Positions 1-9,290 of a stretch of DNA of 64,000 bases are shown in pieces. The translations under genes were made by a program, and so were the position numbers. The number at the start of each line of letters is the position of its first letter. Within the stretch, counting starts at the first letter, position 1. The stretch lies in the NCBI GenBank assembly GCA_932294295.1, contig OW028583.1:3904501-3968500 (forward strand), read 5' to 3'. Source of the stretch: Alitta virens (Eukaryota; Annelida; Polychaeta; Phyllodocida; Nereididae). Below the pieces are notes generated by a model that worked only from the letters and a program-made list of their open reading frames with translations, was not told where the DNA came from and made no database searches.

Positions 1-151
1 TCGTCGTCAAGACTCGGACAGATTGGCTTCAGAATTCACCTTAGAATTCACTCGTGGCTAACGCCACTCGTGAATCCTGGCCAATCTGTCCACTCGTGGG
101 GAATATAAAACATACCAAATAACCTTTGGGTCTTATTATAATACTTTGCAG

Positions 152-3100
152 GAGACACTTTACTTCCAGCACAGAGAAAATGGTTCAAATATTTACTCAG
201 GTCTCATGTTGGACATTTTGTTTGCTCTGTGTGAAGACCTCAATGTCAGGTAAGGGCTTTGGTATTACAGCAGATTTCATAGACATGGAAATTGGAAACA
301 ATCTGGATGATGCCATGTTAACCCCGAGCTCCAATTGGTCGAGGATTCACATGATGTCCTCAGGAGTTCGGTTTCCAAGTTTATGAGTTCAGCTGAAAAT
401 TAAAGTTTCACATGTTATTGATGTATTGCTTCTTGGCCAATTTTTCCATTTAAAACATACTCAGCAGCTTCATTTGCAAGAGATACATTTGTATTACAGC
501 AGATTTCATAGACTTGAAAACAAAACAAAACAAAAATGGAGGACATCATGTGAACACAGAACTCCCATTGGCTGAGGGACTACCTTACCAATGGGAGGCC
601 TACTTTCATATGACACCATCTGGAGTTTTGTTTCCAAGTCTATGAAATCAGCTGTGTGTGTAATAGTTTCACATGCAATTGATGTATTGTTTCTTGATCA
701 TTTTCTCCAGCAGCTTAATTTCCAAGAGATATATTACAGCAGATTTCGCAGACTTAGAAACTAAACACCAGAGATTGTCATGTGAATCACTGACACTTAT
801 TTGCTGAGTGACTGCGATAACCAATTGCAGTCATGGATTCACATGGCGTCCTCCGGAATCTATTACCAAGTCTATACATTGTGAAAGATGTAACTGGCAA
901 TTTATGTTTTGTTGACTGATTCATCCATTTAAAACATGGAAACTATACTTCCACGCAAGTCACTTTAATAAATATTTTACTGCTACTACTATTACTAAGT
1001 ACTACACTTTATATATACAGCAGATTCCATTGACTTGGTAACTAAACTTCCATAGGAAGTCAGGTGAATCCAGATCAGCCATGGCTGTAGCCCATATAGT
1101 AACCCTGTATTCACGTCCTCTGGAACTTGGTTGTTAAATCTATGAAATCAGCTGCAGTAATAGGTTGAAATTAATTATGATCTCTGTAAAAATGGTTTGT
1201 TCAGTTTCAGGTACATCCAAGCAGATGGATATACTTCTAAAAGAGGAGTTGTCACCCTGGTTAAAAATGGGGTAAGTTCCACTAGGCACTTAATTTAACA
1301 AGAAAGGACATTCATTGTAAATGGTAATTTCAACCTGTGGTTGATTTATATTATACGAAGTACTAATAAGTGTCTCACTCTGTTGGATGAAGCTGAAGAG
1401 GCAGTTCATATATCCAGTGATCTGCGCACCAAAAATCTAAGTTAACTCAGGGGCGTCAATACAGGGGGTGGGTAGATATATACCCCACATGTTTTGGGAA
1501 GGTGGGCATGCTCAATGCAATCACCCCCACCTGAAATTTACAAATGAAAATTACCCGCTTTGTTGTAAACTTCATATGTCATATCAGTAATGACATCTAA
1601 CTGCAAATAACTTAAGTTAAGCATCAGTGATCCACCATTACTTTACCTCTAGACAAGTGTCTGCATTGACCGCGAACACTTGTACGAGGGAAAGGCATGG
1701 TGCAACAAAGTTGGCCGGCATCCCCCCAACCCTTCAAGAGAAATCGTAGCCCCTGCTTTGAATAAACGCTTAATTGTCTCCAATTTCCAGGAAGCCGACA
1801 TGGGAGTTGGTTACATCTCAGCGACTCATGAACGATCTCGATCCGTCAACTTCCTGTTTCCTGTTTACGAGGCTGGCCGATCTTTGGTCATGGCGGACGA
1901 CCAGATTTTTGACTCTGATTTCTTGGTAACCGTATTGAAACCTTTCCAACTGAATGTCTGGCTACTGGTTTTAGGAGCGATTGTCTCTCTCTTGGCAGCT
2001 TGGAGCGCTACTACATACATCCAGGAAGGGAAACAGCATTTTAGCACCAAAATAATGCAGTTGCTAAATGTGTTGCTCCGACAAGGTGAACTTCCAATAT
2101 CGAAGGACATATGGGGTTAAAGTTGATGGAGTATACATGGAAAACACCTCATGTGTCTTTAAAAAGGGAGGTTATACAGCAATGATGTAACTACTAAATT
2201 GTTCTCTTTCTCAAAGAAAACTGCATTAATATTAAAGTTCCAACATATAAAGTAGGTCATATATGTCCATACAAATGGTTGAGATGTTAAGAAATACAGT
2301 CCGTAGCAAATGAACAATTCTTACAAAAAGCAACTTGAGTGGACTAACTGAATTGCAATAACTGTTCCAAAGCCTTGTATGAAATATCTTATTTAAATTA
2401 TTAACAAATTATCAACAAAAGTACTTGTACTCGAGTACATTTAAAGTACTCGTACTTGTACTTGTACTCAATTGCATTGACAGAAGGCTGTACTCGTACT
2501 TGTACTCGCAGCACATAGGTTGGTACTCATACTCGTACTCAAGTACATTCACCTGTACTCGTGCCCAGTGGTAGCCACGTCACCATTATATAGACCATCT
2601 CACTGTCAGACAAGCTCTTGCACCTGTTCCGTTTTCAGTTTGTCTGATCTCCAAACCTTGTTTGAGATAGCATGCAAATAAAACAAAGACCTCGTGGGTT
2701 CTTTAGGTGGAAATTTGTCCGCTCTTTTATTTTCGTAAATACCACCAGATGGCGAATGAGCGCCTTGCCACTAGGGGGCAAATACACAACAGCACAGACA
2801 GATGGTCTTTGTGATGAGGTTACACTCTACATATATGTCTCTTTCTTATTTTTGAAATTCCACTGTTACAGTAGATGTATATTATTCTTTTGCAGGCATT
2901 TCATCCAAAGGCCCCTGGACCATTTCAAAAACAGTGTTGTTTTTCACGACAGTTTTCGGATTTCTCTTTGTTGCTTTTTGTTTTACGGCAAACATTATAG
3001 CTTTGAAATCAGTTATAAGGGAAGAAAAAATTGACACTTTCGCTAAATTAGCCGCTCATCCTGAAAGGCAAGTGATGGTTTACAGGGATTCATCAACACT

Positions 3101-5479
3101 CGCATTATTCAAGGTTTGTATAGATTTAATTCATTGCCTGAAGTTGCTCATTTTGATATTGGTCCGATCCTTGGGCACCCTTGAGAGTCCTGGTCCTCCT
3201 CATGGCAAAGGTGGTAAAAGTTTAACATTCATGTATTTTATATCAATTTATTTCATTGCTTGAAGCTGCACTGTCTGTCATCTTTGCAATTTTCTAAGAC
3301 TCTATCAAATAGTTTAAAATAACCTTTATTATTAAAGGCGCATTAAATTTGTGAACTAATGATTATATCAGACAATAATTACTAAAAAAATTAATCTTAC
3401 ATTGAAGGAAAATCCAGACCAAAACATTGGAAATGGAAATTACATCATTATCCATTGTTCAGTATTGTAACATCATCATTTGGTTTGTTTACATATTGGA
3501 TTTTTGATGGCATGAAAAATTAAATACTAGGTAAAGTTTATTTATTTTATGGAGAGATAGTGAACCTAGCAAGGCTCTGGGTGGTAGGTAATCAGTATTA
3601 AGAAGACAATGAAGTGAACGCAATAGATTTTGGCCACTGTCATATTAGCGTATTGAGTGACGATCCAGCTTTAAGACCTTGAACCCGAGTGGCCAACACA
3701 GGGCTCTGCGCAATGCACACTCCAGTTATGCCTGTCAAGATATCCCATACCTAGCCCAGATATGAATAACCTTACCACTTAAAATTTCTTTAGATAATCA
3801 TATGATGTAATTAACTGAGGCACAGGCAGCGAACCACAAGCAGACCCAATGATTAATAATGATGAGATAAATCTTCTACTTGCCCATGTATGAACACCAA
3901 ATTCAAAATACTGTGTCTTTGCGAATGACTTCAAATTAATTGGTCCTTAAAAAAATATGAGTTTGAACCCAGTACTATCAGAATGCCAGCCACCTTAACC
4001 TCTGGACCACCCAGCTGCTTTAATTATGTGAAATTTAGTTGATACACACAGTAACTCTATATTTCTCTTATATTTAGGTTGACAGAACACCGCATCTTCA
4101 CGGTATCTGGAAAAACCAGATCAATTCATCACAAAGAAATCTTGTACCGATTTCGGATGATTACATCCCAGAGATTATTCATCGCATGAAAACAGAGCAA
4201 AGCGTGATAGTTTTGCCAGAAGAATGGGCTTTTCAGATGCTAGTGGAGAACTGTGGTCTCTATATGCCAAATGACAAAATATTTCATGTACCTGTTGCTT
4301 TTGCTGTGGGTAAAAATTTTACCTACACAGAATACTTCAACAGAAGGTGACTATGTTGTTAGGCCTAAAAAAAAAGTTCTTTATTCCAGTGACTAGCCCC
4401 ATTAAAATAGGGTTGGTTAGTAGGGAAAAAATTTCAAAAGATAACTTATTAGGCCTATATATTGTCACTATTGTTAATAGGTGAAGTTATTGTAGTTTCA
4501 AGACTTTCTTAGTAAATGTTAGGATTTAGGATTACAGTTTCAAAATAGTGTAGGTCAGTCAGGTCACCAGGACCAACATTTTTTTTTTCAAGGCCTTATT
4601 TCTAATTTAGTAAACTTTGAAGAAGAAAAAGTAAGCAGGGTGCACTTATAGGTGGCGCCATGTTGCGAAGAAGCTACAAACTCGCCACCTAGCGGACATT
4701 ATTCATGGAGGTGCCATTTGGTATTAAAAGTTGCAAGTATGATAACTGAGAATGTTTCAACAGGTTGTTCCAGTGAAAATAAATTAAGAAAAAAAAATTT
4801 GCACAAAGTATTAAATTCTAAAAAAAAAAAGGAAACAAAGAAAAAAGAAAAATTAAAGAGCAGAGAAAATAAAGAGAAAACTGAAGTTGCAAATTGGTTC
4901 AACAATAGTGGATTTTCATGGAAGGTTCTCTGTATTTCCACCAGGTGGCTATAACAGAATACTCCAATTCTATTTGCTGAAAGAGTTCCCGCCCTCGGCT
5001 GTGATTGGCTGAAGCGATGTGCATCCTAGCAGCAATATATGTAGTGCATTTTAATGTATATTTGACATCTTATCATTTAGTTGATTTCTGTTATTTCCCT
5101 GAGTAAATTATATTAATGGAATCAGTTAGTTATGACCTAATATGTCTGAAAAGCAAAATGAGTAATAAGAGGGGAAAAAAGACATATCTTGCTGAATTCA
5201 GGGCTGCTCAGTGAATAGACTCTATTGAATTACTAGTGCTGTATTTAAATGTTTCTTACTTTTCTTTTTTTCAGAATCATTGCTTTGCGGGAATCCAATT
5301 TGATCAACCTATGGCGAGAGAGATATCAGAGGGATTTACGCAGAGCTAAGTGCCCTGTTCCGCTGCCCTCGAGTAGTTCGGTCACCCTTGATGACATCAG
5401 TGGAGTCTTCGTATTCCTGCTTCTAGGAACGTTTGCTGCAGTTTTCGCATTCTTTACTGAAAAATTCATTTGCCATTAA
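152..5479 (+). CDS. Ionotropic glutamate receptor-like gene, copy 1 (5' part outside window)
   Basis: Six exons join in frame: 152-249, 1211-1271, 1791-2115, 2896-3113, 4078-4346, 5275-5479 (TAA). All introns are GT-AG and the phases match. The product is a ligand-gated channel subunit of the plasma membrane. Order seen: start of ligand-binding lobe S1 (SGLMLDILFALCEDLNV), then GVVTLVKNG joined to EADMGVGYISATHER, where the Arg aligns with the alpha-carboxylate-binding Arg of iGluRs. After that come M1 (NVWLLVLGAIVSLLAAWSA), a pore-loop region ending LLRQGELP, M3 (VFGFLFVAFCFTANIIAL), lobe S2 (VYRDSSTLALFK to VPVAFAVGKNF) and M4 (SGVFVFLLLGTFAAVFAFF) close to the C-terminus. The M3 gate motif is CFTANIIAL rather than the usual SYTANLAAF, so this is a divergent iGluR or IR-type subunit. 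Amino-terminal exons lie upstream of base 1. The ligand cannot be inferred. Family assignment is firm from the order of parts; subfamily is not. Confidence 0.85.
268..1162 (+). repeat. Cluster of four related fold-back (MITE-like) elements in receptor intron
   Basis: Four units each start near CAGCAGATTTCATAGACTT and end near AAGTCTATGAAATCAGCTG, which is the inverse of the start: about 268-392, 493-654, 737-890 and 1017-1160. The interiors share a core around CACATGRYGTCCTCYGGA and diverge elsewhere. They sit between the first two receptor exons in the window. Confidence 0.7.
1446..1670 (+). repeat. MITE with CAGGGGCGTC end, inside receptor intron 2
   Basis: It begins CAGGGGCGTCAATACAGGGG. 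Its right part, around GTGATCCACCATTACTTTACC, matches the reverse complement of 50150-50200, which belongs to a longer copy at 50047-50405. The right end is decayed. It lies just upstream of the acceptor at 1790 and creates an in-frame open stretch in the intron. Confidence 0.5.
2420..2576 (+). repeat. Degenerate GTACTC/GTACTTGTACTC tandem repeat
   Basis: Repeats of GTACTC, GTACTTGTACTC and ACTCGTACTTGTACTC run through the intron between the M1 and M3 exons. The right part (CAAGTACATTCACCTGTACTC, then GTGCC) recurs at 45370-45405, so this is an interspersed family and not a chance microsatellite. Confidence 0.65.
3959..4018 (-). repeat. tRNA-like SINE head (family 3) in receptor intron
   Basis: On the - strand it reads GCAGCTGGGTGG, an A-box-like CAGAGGTTAAGGTG and a B-box-like GGGTTCAAACTC. 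This resembles the head of the SINE at 24066. The tail extent is not clear. It is not a functional tRNA: no clean cloverleaf. Confidence 0.45.
4893..5250 (+). repeat. Dispersed 280-350 bp repeat A in last receptor intron
   Basis: It starts AATAGTGGATTTTCATGG, carries TTTCCACCAGGTGGCTA and GATTGGCTGAAG, and ends GGGCTGCTCAGTGAATAGAC then TCTATT. Related copies lie at 29904-30214, 60193-60420 and 62963-63242, in introns of the other two genes. A short reading frame beginning MESVSYDL runs near its right end. Confidence 0.75.
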
Positions 5480-5524
5480 AGGGCACGCTGGACTGCATGC
5501 ATGTGCAACAAAAATATGTATTTT

Positions 5525-5672
5525 TGCATGTATTTCAGATTCATTGCTTTGCTACTATGTCTGAAAAGCAAAATGAGTAATAACAGGGGAAAAAAGACAT
5601 ATCTTGCTGAATTCGGGGCTGCTCTGTGAATAGACTCTATTGAATTACCAGTGCTGTATTTGAATAATAGAA
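5525..5672 (+). repeat. Decayed partial copy of last intron end plus last exon start
   Basis: Just after the receptor stop, TATTTCAGATTCATTGCTTTGC mimics the true acceptor and exon start at 5271-5291. It is fused to the right 100 bases of repeat A (TGTCTGAAAAGCAAAATGAG onward, to TGCTGTATTTGAA). This looks like a local partial duplication of the intron/exon junction. Confidence 0.55.
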
Positions 5673-5688
5673 TAAGAAACGGAAAAAG

Positions 5689-5995
5689 TGCAGTATAGCG
5701 GACCCAGATTTATGACTATTTAACAAGCCTCCTTGCCAGGTATATGACGTAAAATGCTTGACATGTAATTATGACGTCGCAAAAATTTATGTAGATATGA
5801 TGGCGGTTTCATCTTCACGGTAAAGACAGCGTTTATTTTTGCTTTTTCTTGGGGGCTACTGCCCCCAAACCCCTGCTTATCTACACCAAATGATATTTTA
5901 ATTGTGCTAGAACTTAAAACTTGTGAAAATTTTGATAAAATGTAATTTTAATGGCCGCCAAATATGGGCATAAATTTGGGTCCGCTATACTGCAC
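5689..5995 (+). mobile_element. MITE with TIR GTGCAGTATAGCGGACCC
   Basis: The left end is GTGCAGTATAGCGGACCCA and the right end is the exact inverse, GGGTCCGCTATACTGCAC. It is non-coding. A relative in an intron of the phosphate transporter gene (60622-60889) shares ends and internal words (TTTACGTCA, GACGTC), in the opposite orientation. Confidence 0.8.
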
Positions 5996-6133
5996 TAAAC
6001 CCTAAGAAACAATAAATGAAATAATTTATTAGCAATGATAAAAAAAAAACAGTACAAGATTAAATTACAAAGCAATGCAGCTGTGTATATGCCAAGAAAA
6101 CTAGAAATAATAAATTTAATACAATTAAGTTAA

Positions 6134-6420
6134 TAGGCCGCAGGAACGGCCCCGTAGGGGCCGCCCGTAGGGCTTTTATGACTAGAGATTGGCCAAAAAT
6201 AAAATCTACTGACGTGCTATTCTCAAATGACCGGATCGGAACTTTGTTGTCCTAATTAATGAACGTAGAAATCAATGCGCAGTCATAATGAGGTCATGAT
6301 GCGCCACGATGAAAAATAGGCCAAAACGTCACAACAAACTTGTAATGATGACGTCACAGAGAATTGCCTTTGGCGCCGCCCCCACTGTGAGGCAAACATG
6401 TGCAAGTACGTTAGTTTAAT
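6134..6420 (+). repeat. GGCCGC-headed repeat B, first member
   Basis: It starts TAGGCCGCAGGAACGGCCCC with a small GC-rich hairpin, then AGAGATTGGCCAAAAAT and CCGGATCGGAACT, and ends near GATGACGTCACAG. A second, slightly shorter member lies about 1.09 kb downstream at 7222-7470. Both are in the non-coding 3' flank. Confidence 0.65.
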
Positions 6421-7221
6421 CATGGTTTAATTATTATCGTGCGCTGGAAAACGACATGTTCGCTCAACCGGAACCAGCGCGATTTTGGTTCCCTTGACTG
6501 TTATGTAACAGATTGTTATTTGTGATAATTGCTTTTGGTTAATTTCACTTTAAATCTGACACTTCTTGGCTCTTTCCTACAGGCCTAGGAATTGCATTTA
6601 TTATGACAAATGCAATTTTTGATGACCGAAATAAACTTGCGTCTCCTAGCTAGCTAGCTCATTTGAAAAAAAAATAAAGTAAATGTTGGTAGTTTTAATT
6701 TCTCATCTGCTTCATTGATTGGCAATAGAAAAGAGGGTAAAATCTCAACTCCATAGTTTACAAATATGTTTTCCATGCAGGTATAAACCGTTTTGTAACT
6801 TAAATGCATTATTTAACCACCAATTTCAAGAAAAATACTATAATTTAAGCATTGCTGCTTATACACTTGCTTTTATGCTCCCATTAAATAAAGTTAGCCC
6901 AATTAAGCAAGTATGTGACATTACCCACATGTATGAAAATGGCATCAAAGTATAATTTTAGTAAATCACACCTCCTGTGGCCTCTTATGCACACTGCATT
7001 ATCATATTAATTTGAGGCTAAAGAAGAAAGAAAACGTATAGATAATAAATAATAATGACACTAGAATGAATAATGATAAAATAAGAAACAATAAATGAAA
7101 AGAGAAAGATCGAGGTGGGTACAGGGGAAAAACAAATTACTACAATTACAATTATTATATATTGAATTTTGAAGTAAATAAGTTAAAAAATATGAACTTT
7201 AAAGTGGCTTAAACATATATA

Positions 7222-7470
7222 ATAGGCTGCAGGAGCGGCCCCATAGGGGCCGCCCGTAGGGCTTTTATGTTTAGAGATTGGCCAAAAACAAAATCTACTG
7301 ACGTACTATTCTCAAATGACCGGATCGGAACTATGTTGTCCTAATTAATGAACGTTAGAAATCATTGCGCAGTCATTCGGCACGAGAAAAATAGGCCAAA
7401 ACGTCACAACAAACTTGTATTGATGACGTCACAATGCCTTTGGTGGTGCCACAGAGAGGCAACCATATGC
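7222..7470 (+). repeat. GGCCGC-headed repeat B, second member
   Basis: Close relative of 6134-6420 with deletions in the middle. Flanking words such as AAGAAACAATAAATGAAA also recur before both members, so the pair may come from an older local duplication. Confidence 0.65.
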
Positions 7471-9290
7471 AGGGATGTTGAGTGGGAAGGGCCTTGCAGA
7501 TTTAATTTAATTTGATTGGCTAAAATGTCTATGACTGACAGATTGTGTAACTTTATTTTGTCACAAGTCTACAATGTAACCAAAAAAGTAGAAACAATAC
7601 ACATTGTAACAAAAAATAATGGGCCAGACATAAACAATGTCTGCACATAACTTTTGCAGGAAATGCACTTGACTTGACCTATCACCTTCATTTCTTATAA
7701 TTATTAATAATAATCAGAGATTTACCTGAAATATATCAGTTCAGTCAAAAAGTGGGAACTTGCAGAACTCCACTTCTAAAAATGATAGAAAGATGCAGTT
7801 TTCAGCTAAAACTGTCGCTTTGAAATTACGTTTTGTGTATTTATAACTGTGCATCTTCTTTTTTCAATGTCCCAATGCTACTGAGTCTGAAGCTTACTCA
7901 GTTTATATGGCCAGCTGTTAGAGGCAGACATAATGATGAGATGATAAGACTTGGGCGTCCACAAAATTTTATGCATTTAAACCATTGTATAATTGTGTAT
8001 TATACCAAGAGCTAATAGCCCATATGTAAACAATGTCTTAAAAGTTTATATTAATCCACAATTCAGCAACACATTTAATATGTAAGCAACAAGAGCTTGA
8101 GTAGTTCCAAACCACATTTTGCATTTACAATTTTCAGTATATCAGATATTGATAACACAATATTGTGTTAAGAACAAATTGGCCCATAAATTGCAGTAAT
8201 TCTTGAAATTTGGTGTGCTAAATCAAGCCTTTCCCCTACTAAAAGGTGTTTTTTTTTTTCACAACCAAATTGCTGAATAATGCACGTAAAATATAAAGGA
8301 TAACACTCTATACATTAAAAAATTATACATAATTTCAAGAGGAATTGCAACTAATTTATTGTAGTTCAATGCCTTGAATTTGTCAGTATCGATATCCTAG
8401 GTGTCAATTCAAGTGAATTGCAACTATTTAGCAATCAAAGCCTCCAGAACAACCTATCCAAGAAAGATTGATTTTTCAATTAAGTAGATCTACGTGATAT
8501 TACCCATATATGCATGAAAATGGCAAAGTACAATTTAAATCACACCTGCGGCCTCTAATGCACATTGCATTATCATATTAATTATGAACAAACTTCCAAT
8601 AGTATGTAGCATCATTGCAAGTAACCACAAATTAATTGTAGTGTGTTATTAAACAAAAAAGAAATGTAATGAACAATAAAATAACAAAAGTTGATAAAGG
8701 AAATTTTAAATTCGTTTGACGTGAATTTTTATACGTGACCAAAAAAAAAAGAAAAAAAAAATTCCACTACGAAATTCCTTTTATTGCGATTTGTGCAAGA
8801 ACCCATCGGGACCTCTGATGACGTCACGGATTAGGAAATCCCTGCACTGGGGTTGCCCTGCCCTGAATCAGAAATTAATTGCATATTAAGCATCATTTTT
8901 ACATGAGTTTCATTAAAATCCATCCAGTAAATCAAAAGGAGGATTTTGTGACATTAACCAGTACACAAAAATCCGTTTTTGGTCTGGAAAAAGTAGGAAT
9001 TGATTTTGCTGGAAAATGTGGGCACCCTGTGCATATTTAATATCCTTGGAAGTAGAACATGTACAATTTATCAGTTACATGACTGAATTGATGGCACAAC
9101 TGATGGGGAGGCAGTAATTGGTTTTCAATGTTACAGAAAATCTCCACATTGTCTGATTGGCAATAGGAATCCATTGTAAACAGCAGATTCTCCCCTGACC
9201 AAATAATGACACAAACATAAATTAATCAACACGTTTCACTAGTTCATTGGCATTACCTGACCTTTCTATCATTACCTTGTGTTATTTCAG

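Larger units (their letters stand above)
1..8860 (+). repeat. Tandem segmental duplication, copy 1 (left edge outside window)
   Basis: Bases 1-8860 match 10282-19139 almost perfectly. The offset is 10281 at the start, 10282 after a one-A indel near 110, 10281 after a one-T indel near 7170, and 10279 after a 2-bp indel near 8655. Identity ends abruptly after GGGGTTGCCCTG. By eye I found about six substitutions and three small indels. The unit carries the receptor exons plus about 3.4 kb of 3' flank. Confidence 0.95.

Noticed and set aside
1653..1790. In-frame extension of the receptor exon (TSVCIDREHLYEGK...)
   Set aside because: Joining 1271 directly to 1791 gives an uninterrupted iGluR alignment (LVKNG|EADMGVGYIS) and the acceptor at 1790 has a strong pyrimidine tract; the upstream part overlaps a repeat.
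2672..3034. 120-residue frame overlapping the M3 exon
   Set aside because: It is a shifted frame over the true exon 2896-3113.
7375..7386. ATTCGGCACGAG, identical to a cDNA cloning adaptor
   Set aside because: It occurs in both duplication units and aligns with diverged natural sequence of repeat B at 6300-6330, so it is not vector contamination.
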